From Hafnia psychrotolerans (GTDB lineage: Bacteria; Pseudomonadota; Gammaproteobacteria; Enterobacterales; Enterobacteriaceae): DNA of 61,248 bases. A model generated the notes under the pieces. It was not told the DNA's origin, did no database searches, and worked only from the letters and a program-made list of their open reading frames with translations. Within the stretch, counting starts at the first letter, position 1. Each line of letters opens with the position of its first letter. Where the stretch lies: the NCBI RefSeq assembly GCF_014639435.1, contig NZ_BMFZ01000015.1, positions 1 through 61,248 on the forward strand, in the 5' to 3' direction. This document shows positions 49,261-59,587 of this stretch, in pieces. A program made the translations under genes and the position numbers.

Positions 49261-49905
49261 ATGAGTAAAACAGTGCGTCAGGATTATCCCTGGGCTGAAG
49301 AGATCGCCAACAGCCTGAGCCACGGCGTGGGGTTAGTGTTGGGTATCGTAGGATTAGTGCTGTTGCTGGTACAGGCAACGGCCGAAAACGCCGGTATAGT
49401 GGCGATAACCAGTTACAGCCTGTACGGCGGCAGCATGATTTTGCTGTTTCTTGCCTCAACGCTTTATCACGCGATCCCGCACGAAAAAGCCAAATATTGG
49501 CTAAAAAAACTCGATCATTGTGCCATCTATATTTTGATCGCAGGAACTTACACGCCATTCTTGCTGGTCGGGCTAAACTCACCGCTGGCAAAGGGGTTGA
49601 TGGCAGTGATTTGGGGGTTGGCGCTGTTTGGGGTGATCTTCAAAATGGCCTTTGCTCACCGATTTGAGGTGCTGTCACTGGTGACTTACCTGACTATGGG
49701 CTGGCTGTCGCTGATTGTGATTTATCAACTGGCGGTAAGGTTGTCGGCAGGCGGTGTTACTTTACTGGCGGTAGGTGGTTTGCTCTATACATTGGGGGTG
49801 ATTTTCTACGCCTCGAAGCGAATTCCCTTTGGTCATGCTATCTGGCACGGGTTCGTGCTTGGCGGATGCGCATGTCACTTTTTTGCCGTGTATTTTTATC
49901 TCTAG
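49261..49905 (+). CDS. trhA: Hemolysin III-family membrane protein TrhA/YqfA
   Basis: A seven-transmembrane protein of the PAQR/hemolysin III family, linked in E. coli to membrane energetics and fluidity. The 214-residue protein has the conserved [13 protein letters not shown] start with a metal-binding His, the [10 protein letters not shown] motif with a second His and [16 protein letters not shown] near the C-terminus. In E. coli the gene lies near ygfF; about 27 kb of extra genes separate them here. Confidence 0.93.
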   Translation: MSKTVRQDYPWAEEIANSLSHGVGLVLGIVGLVLLLVQATAENAGIVAITSYSLYGGSMILLFLASTLYHAIPHEKAKYWLKKLDHCAIYILIAGTYTPFLLVGLNSPLAKGLMAVIWGLALFGVIFKMAFAHRFEVLSLVTYLTMGWLSLIVIYQLAVRLSAGGVTLLAVGGLLYTLGVIFYASKRIPFGHAIWHGFVLGGCACHFFAVYFYL

Positions 49906-49908
49906 TTT

Positions 49909-49940
49909 CTCGCTGGGCATCCCGTATGGGGCCCAGCGAG
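49909..49940. terminator. Hairpin between convergent trhA and ygfZ
   Basis: A 10-bp stem CTCGCTGGGC/GCCCAGCGAG, extended by an inner CCC-GTAT-GGG. It lies between the two stop codons and has only short A/T flanks. Confidence 0.7.
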
Positions 49941-49951
49941 TAGGGTTTAAA

Positions 49952-50944
49952 TCACTTTTCTTCAACCAGCGAATACGGCAACGGCTGAATGCTTAATTGA
50001 CTGGCGGCGTCATCCCGCACGCGCAGTTTGGCGTCGGTTTCAAGGTCATTATTCAGCACGGCCTGCACCCATATGCTGCCATCGTTAAGCTGACTTGCGG
50101 CCAGTATGCTGCCTGTCCGGCGCCAATTCTCCCCCAGCTGTAACTCCAGGTCATCCCCGGCGGCAGGCAGTTTGCTGGCATGACCGGCTAACCAGTAGAG
50201 CGCACGTTTATTGGCACCGCGATATTTGGCGCGGGCGACCATCTCCTGGCCTGCGTAACAACCCTTGGTGAAACTGATGCCGTCCAGCGCCTGAATATTG
50301 GTGGCCTGCGGAATAAATTTTACGCTGTTGACGGTGTCAATCACTGGATAACCGGCCTCGATCTCCAGCGCAAGCCATTGCTGACTGTCATTGAGCTGAG
50401 CATGCTCGCCCAACTCTTCCACCACTTGTTGTGCTTTTTCGGGGCTGGTGACAATCAGGTAACGCTCGGCGGGCAACGACAGATGCAGCAGCGTGCTTTC
50501 ATCTTGCTGCACGACAGGTTGTTCTGCGCTCGGCAGCGTAGAGAACAGATCTTTCAGCGCATTACTGGCCTCGAAACCGGCGACACCCAGTAGCACCACG
50601 TCATCATCTTCGGTAAAGGTCACTTTTGAGAATACGGCATACTTCTTCATTTCGGTCATCTGTTGGTTGCGCAGATTACGGCGTTCTATAAACGCCATGC
50701 CGTCACCGCGCTTAAACAGACGCATGTTGCTCCACATTTTGCCTTTCGCATCACAGTGGGCGCAAAGCGTGTGCTGGTCTGGCGCGAGGGCTTCGACATC
50801 GACAGTCACCTGACCCTGTAAATATTTCATCGTATCGGCGCCGGTCATGGAGACCATTGCCCAGTCTTCCAGTGAAATTAAGGTCAGCGGCAGATGAGAA
50901 GAGGCCGAAGGTTTTTGCGGTGGAAACGGAAATGTGTACGCCAT
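49952..50944 (-). CDS. ygfZ: Folate-binding Fe-S assembly protein YgfZ
   Basis: YgfZ uses tetrahydrofolate to support maturation or repair of certain Fe-S enzymes such as MiaB. The 330-residue protein is GcvT-like and carries the diagnostic KGCYAGQE motif ([18 protein letters not shown], about residues 222-239) with the essential Cys. It is divergent from sdhE, as in E. coli. Confidence 0.95.
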   Translation of the reverse strand: MAYTFPFPPQKPSASSHLPLTLISLEDWAMVSMTGADTMKYLQGQVTVDVEALAPDQHTLCAHCDAKGKMWSNMRLFKRGDGMAFIERRNLRNQQMTEMKKYAVFSKVTFTEDDDVVLLGVAGFEASNALKDLFSTLPSAEQPVVQQDESTLLHLSLPAERYLIVTSPEKAQQVVEELGEHAQLNDSQQWLALEIEAGYPVIDTVNSVKFIPQATNIQALDGISFTKGCYAGQEMVARAKYRGANKRALYWLAGHASKLPAAGDDLELQLGENWRRTGSILAASQLNDGSIWVQAVLNNDLETDAKLRVRDDAASQLSIQPLPYSLVEEK

Positions 50945-51207
50945 AATGCAATCCTGGGCTGAGAGAAATGAACGGTTAGCCTCATGGTAAAAGAGCCCGC
51001 CCGCTTTGCAAACTCAATTTATGCCATTTACGGGATGCCTCGCTGCGAATCTCTTTGTGACATGAAAATGTCCTGGATTTTTGAGATGCGTGATGGGGAA
51101 GTGAACATCGGGGCATGTAAAGGTTACGCACAGGGCGCCTGGGCTGTTAGAATCCTCTCCGACCGATAAAAAACATTGTCAATGTACCTTAAAAAAAGAG
51201 TCAGCTT

Positions 51208-51492
51208 ATGGAAAGCAAAACCCCACTGGACATTCATAACAGATCCCGTATTCACTGGGCATGCCGTCGCGGTATGCGTGAACTGGATATCTCCATCATG
51301 CCGTTTTTCGAACACGAATATGACAGCCTTGATGACACTGACAAGGTGCTGTTTGCGCGCCTGCTTACTTGCGACGATCCCGATTTATTTAACTGGTTGA
51401 TGAATCACGGCGAACCTCAGGACGTCGAATTACAGCGCATGGTGGCTCTCATTCAGAAGCGAAATAAAGACCGTGGCCCTGTGGCAATGTGA
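51208..51492 (+). CDS. sdhE: FAD assembly factor SdhE
   Basis: SdhE promotes covalent flavinylation of SdhA and FrdA. The 94-residue protein contains the RGMRE motif (RGxxE) in [20 protein letters not shown] and the [10 protein letters not shown] segment. It is a few residues longer at the N-terminus than the E. coli protein. The last 20 bases overlap ygfX, an arrangement conserved in enterobacteria. Confidence 0.96.
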   Translation: MESKTPLDIHNRSRIHWACRRGMRELDISIMPFFEHEYDSLDDTDKVLFARLLTCDDPDLFNWLMNHGEPQDVELQRMVALIQKRNKDRGPVAM

Positions 51493-51919
51493 TTTACGGG
51501 TTTCATGGCGCAGTCAGCTCATGTCGCTGGGTATTCATGGCGGAATAATGCTGGCGATTTTGCTCGCGCCATGGCCTGCAGGTTATTGGCCGGTATGGAT
51601 GACGCTGTTGTTGGTGGTGATATTCGAATGTATCCGGAGCCAACGGAGGATCACCTCGCGGCATGGCGTGATCAGTCTGCTCGATAACAACCGGCTGATT
51701 TGGCAGCACGAGGAGTGGGTGATCAAACAACCGGTCTGGATGATCGACAGCGGAATATTACTGTCTTTGCACCGCGAGAAGCGCAAAGGCGGACTACGTC
51801 AGGCGATGCGCCGGTCGCGACGGAAGCTTTGGCTGGCATCCGACAGCATGAGTCAGGAAGAGTGGCGTCGGTTGCGCCAACTATTGCTTAATGCGCAACC
51901 CGAAAGAGAGATCCACTGA
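51473..51919 (+). CDS. ygfX: Inner-membrane protein YgfX
   Basis: YgfX (CptA) is reported as the toxin-like partner of SdhE/CptB that affects FtsZ/MreB; the toxin role is debated. The GTG at 51473 inside sdhE gives [15 protein letters not shown], matching E. coli. The 148-residue protein has two hydrophobic segments near the N-terminus (about 17-50), and the tail [21 protein letters not shown] is conserved. It converges tightly on fldB. Confidence 0.92.
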   Translation: MALWQCDLRVSWRSQLMSLGIHGGIMLAILLAPWPAGYWPVWMTLLLVVIFECIRSQRRITSRHGVISLLDNNRLIWQHEEWVIKQPVWMIDSGILLSLHREKRKGGLRQAMRRSRRKLWLASDSMSQEEWRRLRQLLLNAQPEREIH

Positions 51920-51926
51920 CGTCGTT

Positions 51927-52448
51927 TTAGCCCAACAAAGCATCCATCTCCAGCAGGATTTGGTCGCACCACGCTTGCAGGCGTTCGTCACTGAGATCGA
52001 ACTGGTTAACCTCATCTAACGCAAGCCCGACAAAGTGTTTGCCATCCGGGCTCAGAGGTTTAGGGCTGGTGAATTCAAAGCCTTCGATTGGCCAAAAACC
52101 GATGAACTGTACGCCAAGCGGCACTAATTTGTCGTATAACATGCCAAGTGCATCGAGGAACCATTCACCGTAACCAAATTGATCGCCCATGCCGTACATG
52201 GCGATGATTTTATCGTGCAGATTCAGCGTCGGGAGCTTATCCCACACCGCTTCCCAATCTTCTTGAATTTCGCCAAAATCCCAGGTTGGGATGCCGAGGA
52301 TCAGAATGTCGTACTCTTCCATTTTGACCGGATCGACATCTTTTAAATTGTGTAAATCGACCAGCTCTTCACCGAGGATCTCGCGAATTTTTTCCGCAGC
52401 CATTTCGGTATAACAGGTGCTTGAGCCGTAAAAGAGACCAATTTTCAT
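51927..52448 (-). CDS. fldB: Flavodoxin 2 (FldB)
   Basis: A long-chain flavodoxin, electron carrier with FMN. 173 aa, identical in length to E. coli FldB. The phosphate-binding loop [14 protein letters not shown] begins at residue 8, the isoalloxazine loops are [12 protein letters not shown] and [15 protein letters not shown]. It is divergent from xerD. Confidence 0.96.
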   Translation of the reverse strand: MKIGLFYGSSTCYTEMAAEKIREILGEELVDLHNLKDVDPVKMEEYDILILGIPTWDFGEIQEDWEAVWDKLPTLNLHDKIIAMYGMGDQFGYGEWFLDALGMLYDKLVPLGVQFIGFWPIEGFEFTSPKPLSPDGKHFVGLALDEVNQFDLSDERLQAWCDQILLEMDALLG

Positions 52449-52533
52449 GCTTGTTGCCGCAACGTCATAAGAATGTGAATGGGGTGCATTCTATACCTAA
52501 TGAAACAGCGTTTGAATGAAATAAGGAATCAAC

Positions 52534-53439
52534 GTGTCCGATGCCGACTATGATCAGGCTCTGTGTGAGCAGTTTCTGGATATGCTATGGATCGAGCGGA
52601 ATCTCGCCGAAAATACGCTGGCATCTTATCGTCAGGATTTAAAATCGCTGCTCGGATGGCTGCATCATCACGAAACTGACTTGCTGCATGTCCAGGCCGA
52701 TAACCTAAAATCTTTCCTCGCAGAAAGAGTGGAAGGGGGCTACAAAGCCACCAGTTCAGCCCGTCTGCTTAGCGCGATGCGCCGCCTTTTTCAGTATATG
52801 AATCGGGAATCTTTGCGCCACGATGATCCGACTGCGCTATTATCCTCACCGAAACTGCCACAGCGTTTACCCAAGGATCTCAGTGAGGCGCAGGTCGATG
52901 CACTCCTGGGATCTCCCAGCATAGATATTCCCCTTGAACTGCGTGACAAAGCCATGCTTGAGCTGCTGTATGCCACCGGATTGCGTGTATCTGAACTGGT
53001 CGGGCTGACGCTCAGTGATCTCAGTCTGCGCCAAGGGGTAGTGCGGGTTATCGGTAAAGGCAATAAAGAACGGCTGGTGCCGCTCGGTGAAGAAGCCGTG
53101 TATTGGATTGAGTACTATTTTGAGCACGGGCGGCCATGGCTGCTTAACGGCGTGTCTCTGGATATCGTGTTTCCCAGCAACCGTGCGCAGAAAATGACCC
53201 GGCAGACTTTCTGGCATCGCATCAAACACTATGCGATCCTTGCCAATATTGATGCTGAACGGCTGTCTCCCCATGTGCTCCGGCACGCTTTCGCCACGCA
53301 TTTACTGAATCACGGAGCGGACCTGCGTGTTGTACAAATGCTATTGGGGCACAGTGATTTATCGACCACCCAAATTTATACTCATGTAGCGACTGAAAGG
53401 CTCAGACTGCTGCATCAACAACATCATCCCCGCGCTTAA
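52534..53439 (+). CDS. xerD: Tyrosine recombinase XerD
   Basis: XerD acts with XerC at dif to resolve chromosome dimers. 301 aa from a GTG start with AAGGAATC upstream. An N-terminal SAM-like domain (MLWIERNLAENTLASYRQDL) precedes the catalytic domain. The active-site residues are visible in ATGLRVSEL, HVLRHAFATH and GHSDLSTTQIYTHV (Tyr nucleophile in QIYTH). It starts the xerD-dsbC-recJ cluster. Confidence 0.96.
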   Translation: MSDADYDQALCEQFLDMLWIERNLAENTLASYRQDLKSLLGWLHHHETDLLHVQADNLKSFLAERVEGGYKATSSARLLSAMRRLFQYMNRESLRHDDPTALLSSPKLPQRLPKDLSEAQVDALLGSPSIDIPLELRDKAMLELLYATGLRVSELVGLTLSDLSLRQGVVRVIGKGNKERLVPLGEEAVYWIEYYFEHGRPWLLNGVSLDIVFPSNRAQKMTRQTFWHRIKHYAILANIDAERLSPHVLRHAFATHLLNHGADLRVVQMLLGHSDLSTTQIYTHVATERLRLLHQQHHPRA

Positions 53440-53464
53440 ATGCGGACGGATAAAGGACCCAATG

Positions 53465-54181
53465 ATGAAAAAAGGTTTAATGCTGTTAACGTTACTGGCC
53501 GCGAGTATGACCACCACTGCTCAGGCTGACGATGCGGCGATCCAGGGAACCCTAAATAAACTGGGCATGAAAAATGCCGAGATCCAGACTTCTCCCGTTG
53601 CTGGTCTGAAAGCGGTGAGCACAGAGAATGGTGTGATTTACATCACCGACGATGGTAAACACGTGTTGCAAGGCCCGATGTACGACGTCAGCGGCGCGCA
53701 GCCAGTCAACGTGACGAATAAAGCGTTGATCACTAAGCTTGATGCGCTGAAAAGCGAGATGATCATCTACAAAGCTAAAAACGAAAAGCACGTGATCACC
53801 GTGTTCACTGATATCACCTGCGGTTACTGCCACAAACTGCATCAACAGATGCAGGACTATAACGATCTCGGCATCACCGTGCGTTATCTGGCGTTCCCAC
53901 GTCAGGGTCTGAACTCTAAAACTGAAAAAGATATGCAGTCCATCTGGTGCACTGGTAACCGCAAGCAATCTCTCGATGCTGCCATGCGTGGTGATGAAAT
54001 ATCTCCTGCCAGCTGTAAAACCAATATTGCTAAACATTTTGAATTGGGTGTGCAATTTGGTGTGTCCGGAACCCCGGCTATTGTGCTGGAAGACGGCACG
54101 ATGATCCCAGGCTATCAGCCGCCAAAAGAGATGGCTGCGATGCTCGATGCTCAAGATGTTTCAAACAAAACCGGTGGTTGA
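53465..54181 (+). CDS. dsbC: Disulfide isomerase DsbC
   Basis: A periplasmic homodimeric isomerase that corrects wrong disulfides. The start at 53465 is seven bases after AAGGA (an ATG at 53462 is adjacent) and gives 238 aa. The signal peptide ends near TAQADDAA. An N-terminal dimerisation domain precedes the thioredoxin fold with the active site TDITCGYCHKLH. The cis-Pro loop VSGTPA is intact. Confidence 0.96.
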   Translation: MKKGLMLLTLLAASMTTTAQADDAAIQGTLNKLGMKNAEIQTSPVAGLKAVSTENGVIYITDDGKHVLQGPMYDVSGAQPVNVTNKALITKLDALKSEMIIYKAKNEKHVITVFTDITCGYCHKLHQQMQDYNDLGITVRYLAFPRQGLNSKTEKDMQSIWCTGNRKQSLDAAMRGDEISPASCKTNIAKHFELGVQFGVSGTPAIVLEDGTMIPGYQPPKEMAAMLDAQDVSNKTGG

Positions 54182-54187
54182 TTTTAC

Positions 54188-55921
54188 GTGACTTTGCTGA
54201 CCCAACTTCGCCGCCGTAAGGCTGCTGACGGTACTTCCCTTCCGGCCGAACTCTCTCCCTTATTGCGACGGTTATATGCCGCGCGTGGTGTTCAGAACCC
54301 GCAAGAGCTGGAGCGCGGCGTGCGCGGGCTGCTGGGTTATGAGCGGCTTGATGGTATGGACACGGCCGTGGTTCTGCTGCAAAAGGCGCTGCGGGATCGT
54401 CTGCGTATTATCGTGATAGGCGATTTTGATGCCGACGGCGCGACCAGTACCGCCCTTACTGTACTGTCCTTGCGTAGCATGGGGTGCAGCGAGATAAATT
54501 ACCTGGTGCCTAACCGTTTTGACGACGGCTATGGCCTTAGCCCGCAAGTTGTCGAACAGGCCGCTGCGCGGGGGGCGGAGCTGATCCTGACGGTCGATAA
54601 TGGCATTTCGTCGCACGCAGGTGTAGACCTCGCGCACGAGAAGGGCATTCAGGTGTTGGTCACTGACCACCACTTGCCGGGCGAGACGCTGCCTGCCGCC
54701 GAAGCCATCATTAACCCTAACCTGCACGGCTGCGAATTTCCTTCCAAGTCACTGGCGGGGGTTGGTGTAGCGTTCTACTTAATGCTGGCACTGCGTGCCG
54801 CATTGCATAAAAGCGGCTGGTTCGAAGAGAAAGGGCTGCCGATTCCGAATCTGGCCGAATGGTTGGATTTAGTTGCGCTCGGCACTGTAGCTGACGTCGT
54901 GCCGCTCGATGCTAACAACCGCATTTTGGTCTATCAGGGATTGAACCGTATTCGCGCGGGGAAATGCCGTCCGGGTATTCGTGCTTTGCTGGAAGTCGCC
55001 AACCGCGAGGCACGAACGCTCGGTGCCAGTGATTTGGGTTTTGCGCTTGGGCCGCGTCTGAACGCGGCCGGGCGTCTGGATGATATGTCGATCGGCGTGG
55101 CATTGCTGCTCAGTGATGACATTGCACAGGCTCGTGCTCTGGCCAGCGACCTGGATGCGCTGAATCAGACCCGCCGTGAAATCGAGCAGGGAATGCAGGT
55201 TGAGGCGCTGGCGTTGTGTGACAAGCTGGAAAGCAGCAGCGACGAACTGCCTTATGGGCTGGCCATGTACCATCCTGAGTGGCACCAAGGCGTGGTCGGT
55301 ATTCTGGCTTCCCGCCTGAAAGAGCGCTTCAACCGGCCGGTGATTGCGTTTGCCCCTGCCGGTGATGGCATTCTTAAAGGGTCGGGTCGTTCGATTGCCG
55401 GTTTACATATGCGCGATGCGCTGGAGCGCATCGATACGCTCAATCCTGGGCTGATCATGAAGTTTGGCGGGCACGCCATGGCGGCGGGGCTGTCGCTTGA
55501 AGAGAGCAAATTTGACCAATTCCGCGCCTGCTTTGCTGAGTTGGTGGGCGAATGGCTGGATCCTTCGCACCTGGAAGGGGTCATCTGGTCAGATGGCGAA
55601 CTGGCGGGTAAAGAGCTGACTATCGATACTGCCGAAATACTGCGTGACGGCGGGCCCTGGGGGCAAGCTTTCCCAGAACCGACTTTTGATGGTCGCTTTC
55701 GCATTCTGCAACAAAAACTGCTCAAAGAGCGCCACCTGAAGTTGATGATTGAACCTATTGGTGGCGGGCCGTTGCTTGACGGTATTGCGTTTAATATCGA
55801 TCCGACCTTCTGGCCGGATAGTAGCGTGCGTGAAGTTGAACTGGCTTACCGCCTGGATATTAATGAATATCGTGGCAACCGCAGCGTTCAGTTAATTATT
55901 CAGCATTTATGGCCGAAATAA
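54188..55921 (+). CDS. recJ: Single-strand exonuclease RecJ
   Basis: RecJ is a 5'-3' ssDNA exonuclease in RecFOR recombination and mismatch repair. 577 aa from a GTG start, the same length as E. coli. DHH motifs: IGDFDADGATSTAL, VTVDNGISSHAG-like LTVDNGISS, VTDHHLPGE and the DHHA1 segment FGGHAMAAGLS. It follows dsbC by six bases and precedes prfB by about 140 bp. Confidence 0.96.
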   Translation: MTLLTQLRRRKAADGTSLPAELSPLLRRLYAARGVQNPQELERGVRGLLGYERLDGMDTAVVLLQKALRDRLRIIVIGDFDADGATSTALTVLSLRSMGCSEINYLVPNRFDDGYGLSPQVVEQAAARGAELILTVDNGISSHAGVDLAHEKGIQVLVTDHHLPGETLPAAEAIINPNLHGCEFPSKSLAGVGVAFYLMLALRAALHKSGWFEEKGLPIPNLAEWLDLVALGTVADVVPLDANNRILVYQGLNRIRAGKCRPGIRALLEVANREARTLGASDLGFALGPRLNAAGRLDDMSIGVALLLSDDIAQARALASDLDALNQTRREIEQGMQVEALALCDKLESSSDELPYGLAMYHPEWHQGVVGILASRLKERFNRPVIAFAPAGDGILKGSGRSIAGLHMRDALERIDTLNPGLIMKFGGHAMAAGLSLEESKFDQFRACFAELVGEWLDPSHLEGVIWSDGELAGKELTIDTAEILRDGGPWGQAFPEPTFDGRFRILQQKLLKERHLKLMIEPIGGGPLLDGIAFNIDPTFWPDSSVREVELAYRLDINEYRGNRSVQLIIQHLWPK

Positions 55922-56063
55922 GCCTCTTTACCTCTTGTGGCAAAGATAAATAAACGGCGCTAAAAAAACGGCAACTTGCTATAAACTCGCTGCTAATTCC
56001 GTTAGAATTGGCGGTTCGAATGGCATTGGGCCAGCTCCGAATCAACGTAAGACGTGAAAAAAT

Positions 56064-57162
56064 ATGTTTGAAATTAATCCGGTAAAAAACCGTATTCAGG
56101 ACCTGACTGAGCGGACTGACGTCCTCAGGGGGTATCTTTGACTATGATGCCAAGAAAGAACGCCTCGAAGAAGTAAACGCCGAGCTCGAACAGCCGGATG
56201 TCTGGAACGAACCTGAACGTGCACAGGCGCTGGGTAAAGAACGTTCCACGCTGGAAGCGATTGTCGAAACCATCGACCAACTGACCCAGGGCCGTGATGA
56301 TGTATCCGGTCTGCTGGAACTGGCGATTGAAGCCGATGACGAAGAAACTTTCAATGAAGCTGTGGAAGAACTCGATACTCTGACGGCTAAACTTGAGCAA
56401 CTAGAATTCCGTCGCATGTTCTCTGGCGAATATGATAGCGCCAGCTGCTATCTGGATATTCAGGCGGGTTCAGGTGGGACAGAAGCCCAGGACTGGGCCA
56501 GCATGTTGTTGCGCATGTACCTACGCTGGGCTGAGGCCAAAGGATTCAAAACGGAAGTGATTGAAGAGTCTGACGGCGAAGTCGCAGGCCTGAAATCTGC
56601 CACCATCAAAATCATTGGTGACTATGCCTTCGGCTGGCTGCGTACGGAAACCGGCGTTCACCGTCTGGTACGTAAGAGTCCGTTCGACTCCGGCGGCCGT
56701 CGCCATACGTCGTTCAGCTCCGCGTTTGTGTACCCGGAAGTAGACGACGACATTGCGATCGAAATCAATCCTGCCGACTTGCGAATCGATGTCTACCGCG
56801 CGTCAGGTGCGGGCGGTCAGCACGTCAACAAAACAGAATCTGCGGTGCGTATTACTCACCTTCCCACTAACATAGTCACCCAGTGCCAGAACGACCGCTC
56901 ACAGCATAAAAATAAAGATCAGGCCATGAAGCAGATGAAAGCCAAGCTTTATGAGTATGAGATGCAAAAGAAAAATGCTGATAAGCAACAACTGGAAGAC
57001 AATAAGTCTGATATCGGCTGGGGCAGCCAGATCCGTTCATACGTGCTCGATGATGCGCGTATTAAAGATCTGCGCACCAGCGTTGAGACGCGAAATACGC
57101 AGGCCGTTTTGGATGGCGACCTGGATAAATTCATCGAAGCCAGTTTGAAAGCCGGGTTATAA
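56064..57162 (+). CDS. prfB: Peptide chain release factor 2, programmed +1 frameshift
   Basis: RF2 ends translation at UAA and UGA. The gene reads from ATG 56064 for 25 codons to an in-frame TGA at 56139-56141, then continues in the +1 frame from 56140 (GAC). The shift site CTT TGA C, with the internal Shine-Dalgarno CAGGGGG at 56126-56132, is the classical autoregulatory signal. The joined protein is 365 aa, the E. coli length. The GGQ motif is in [12 protein letters not shown], and the residue matching position 246 is Ala, as in most RF2, not the Thr of E. coli K-12. lysS follows after 9 bases. Confidence 0.97.
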
Positions 57163-57171
57163 GGAACCAAA

Positions 57172-58701
57172 ATGTCTGAACAGCAACCAAAAGTGCAGGG
57201 CGCAGAACATGTGCCGGATCTTAACAACGAGCTGAAAGCCCGTCGTGAGAAGCTGGCCGCCTTGCGCGAAACCGGCAACGCTTTTCCTAATGATTTCCGT
57301 CGTGACAGTATTTCTGACGACATTCATGCCAAATATGACAGCAAAGAGAACGAAGAGCTGGAAGCGTTAGGCATTGAAGTCACCGTCGGTGGCCGCATGA
57401 TGACCCGTCGTATCATGGGCAAAGCCTCTTTCGTGACCTTGCAGGACATGGGAGGACGTATTCAGCTTTACGTTTCCCGTGACGATTTGGCCGAAGGTGT
57501 TTACAACGAGCAGTTCAAGAAGTGGGATCTGGGTGACATCCTGGGTGCACGCGGCAAGTTGTTTAAAACTAAGACCGGCGAACTGTCGATTCACTGTACT
57601 GAACTGCGTCTGCTCACCAAAGCGCTGCGCCCATTGCCTGATAAATTCCACGGCCTGGCCGATCAGGAAACCCGTTACCGTCAACGTTATCTTGACTTGA
57701 TCGCCAATGATGAATCGCGCAAGACTTTCAAAATTCGTTCACAGATCATGGCTGGCATTCGCAGCTTTATGGTGGAAAACGGCTTTATGGAAGTCGAAAC
57801 CCCAATGATGCAGGTGATCCCTGGCGGTGCTGCGGCACGTCCTTTCATCACGCATCACAACGCGCTTGATATCGACATGTACCTGCGTATTGCGCCGGAA
57901 CTGTATCTGAAGCGTCTGGTGGTGGGTGGTTTTGATCGCGTATTCGAGATCAACCGTAACTTCCGTAACGAAGGCGTTTCTCCGCGCCATAACCCAGAGT
58001 TCACGATGATGGAACTCTATATGGCCTACGCGGATTACAAAGACCTGATCGTACTGACCGAAACATTGTTCCGCACGCTGACAGAAAAGGTTCTGGGCAG
58101 CAGTGTTGTGCAGTACGGTGAGCAGACGTTTGATTTCGGCATGCCGTTTGCCAAGTTGACTATGCGTGACGCGATTTGCAAATACCGTCCAGAAACTAAC
58201 GTTGCCGATCTCGACGACCTGGCGAAAGCGACGGCAATTGCAGAGTCCATCGGTATCAACATTGAGAAGAGCTGGGGTCTGGGCCGTATTGTGACTGAGA
58301 TCTTCGAAGAAACCGCAGAAGCGCAACTGATTCAGCCTACTTTCATCACTGAATACCCGGCAGAAGTTTCACCACTGGCTCGTCGTAATGATGAAAACCC
58401 GGAAATCACTGACCGCTTCGAGTTCTTCATCGGTGGCCGTGAAATCGGTAACGGTTTCTCCGAGTTGAATGATGCAGAAGACCAGGCGCAGCGCTTTGCC
58501 GATCAGGTTTCTGCGAAAGATGCAGGCGACGATGAAGCGATGTTCTATGACGAAGACTACGTGACAGCACTGGAACACGGCCTGCCACCGACAGCAGGTC
58601 TTGGCATTGGTATCGATCGCATGGTTATGCTGTTTACCAATAGCCACACCATTCGCGACGTTATCCTGTTCCCAGCGATGCGTCCGCAGACACAGAAATA
58701 A
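57172..58701 (+). CDS. lysS: Lysyl-tRNA synthetase, class II
   Basis: Charges tRNA-Lys. The 509-residue protein has the OB-fold anticodon domain ([19 protein letters not shown] region) and class II catalytic motifs: motif 2 [18 protein letters not shown] and motif 3 [21 protein letters not shown] lies before the ATG. It is transcribed with prfB, the common arrangement in enterobacteria. Confidence 0.97.
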   Translation: MSEQQPKVQGAEHVPDLNNELKARREKLAALRETGNAFPNDFRRDSISDDIHAKYDSKENEELEALGIEVTVGGRMMTRRIMGKASFVTLQDMGGRIQLYVSRDDLAEGVYNEQFKKWDLGDILGARGKLFKTKTGELSIHCTELRLLTKALRPLPDKFHGLADQETRYRQRYLDLIANDESRKTFKIRSQIMAGIRSFMVENGFMEVETPMMQVIPGGAAARPFITHHNALDIDMYLRIAPELYLKRLVVGGFDRVFEINRNFRNEGVSPRHNPEFTMMELYMAYADYKDLIVLTETLFRTLTEKVLGSSVVQYGEQTFDFGMPFAKLTMRDAICKYRPETNVADLDDLAKATAIAESIGINIEKSWGLGRIVTEIFEETAEAQLIQPTFITEYPAEVSPLARRNDENPEITDRFEFFIGGREIGNGFSELNDAEDQAQRFADQVSAKDAGDDEAMFYDEDYVTALEHGLPPTAGLGIGIDRMVMLFTNSHTIRDVILFPAMRPQTQK

Positions 58702-58718
58702 GCCTCAAAAGACATCAC

Positions 58719-58744
58719 AAAAGGGCGCTCAGGCGCCCTTTTTC
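58719..58744 (+). terminator. Rho-independent terminator after lysS
   Basis: An 8-bp stem AAGGGCGC/GCGCCCTT with loop TCAG followed by T5. Confidence 0.9.
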
Positions 58745-58806
58745 ATGTTCAGGATCACGTCACACGCTAACTGCTTAAAACTCCAGCGCTTATCGACAAT
58801 CACGCC

Positions 58807-58834
58807 TTGCTCCGCTGCCGTAACCCGTTATAAT
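58807..58834 (+). promoter_or_regulatory. Sigma-70 promoter of the tRNA-Gly gene
   Basis: A -35-like TTGCTC at 58807-58812 and a perfect -10 TATAAT at 58829-58834, spaced 16 bp, end 17 bp before the tRNA. Confidence 0.75.
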
Positions 58835-58851
58835 GCACCTCGCATACCGAT

Positions 58852-58925
58852 GCGGGTGTAGTTCAATGGTAGAACGGCAGCTTCCCAAGCTGCATACGAG
58901 AGTTCGATTCTCTTCACCCGCTCCA
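58852..58925 (+). tRNA. glyU: tRNA-Gly(CCC)
   Basis: A 74-nt cloverleaf: acceptor GCGGGTG/CACCCGC, anticodon stem GCAGC/GCTGC with loop TTCCCAA (anticodon CCC, reading GGG), T-loop TTCGATTC and encoded CCA. It matches E. coli glyU closely. Foreign DNA starts just downstream, in line with the frequent use of tRNA genes as integration sites; no duplicated 3' end is visible within the window. Confidence 0.97.
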
Positions 58926-59028
58926 ATATCACTTCCAGCAACATCCATTCAAATCTATCAAAGCCAATAATTACCAGGCATAAGGCCAGCTCTCGATTAC
59001 TCAAGGCAAACCAACGTCTATCTAAATC

Positions 59029-59222
59029 GACATATCAGTGTGTATGAAGTGGAATACCTGGACAGGTAAACGCTGGCCTTACGGGGTAAACCGGCGGGAG
59101 TGATGTATCACTCAGGCCAGGGAAGTTGCTATACCAGTAGAGGATTCAGACGGTTAGTTTAGATATGCCGGCTCAAACAGGGCATAAGTCGTTGTGGAAA
59201 TTGCTGGGATACCCTCTGCTGA
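59029..59222 (+). pseudogene. IS3-family transposase (OrfB) remnant
   Basis: Fragments of the DDE integrase core in shifted frames: WTGKRWPY, then from 59079 RGKPAGVMYHSGQGSCYTSRGF, RLKQGISR and GNCWD. The first and second parts are joined by a deletion and a frame change, and a TAG replaces a conserved Trp codon. The HSDQG motif is mutated to HSGQG, losing a catalytic Asp. This is an old, dead insertion. Confidence 0.75.
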
Positions 59223-59587
59223 CATCATTGACTCTGTCATTTTAAGTGTCGATACGCCTCTGGATATACAGGCTGGTGCAGCTCTCCGTTACGCCGGAAA
59301 GCTGCTAGGAACGAAAGTGATCCAGACTATCTATCTCCAAACTTAGACCACCACCGTTCCGAGCATTATCTAATCTAACCTTGTACTAATGTGGGAGCAC
59401 CTATCCTGGATTTATAAATTTTAGTATATTATTCATTATCTTACTTGAGTATCAAACGATCAGGACAATTCCTTTCCGATGAGATCACACTCTGTTAGCA
59501 GCAAAAAAACTTGGTAGTACTATCCCTTATGAGTTGTCGATGCTAATTCAATAAAATTCAGCCGAAAAAATAAAGCATAACTGATCG
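59223..59587. other. Gene debris between the tRNA and the glycosyltransferase
   Basis: A short open stretch to 59346 would encode IPSADIIDSVILSVDTPL and LRYAGKLLGTKVIQTIYL before a stop, with no start and no family I recognise. The remainder is AT-rich and non-coding. The stretch 58926-59028 also shows nothing. Confidence 0.45.
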
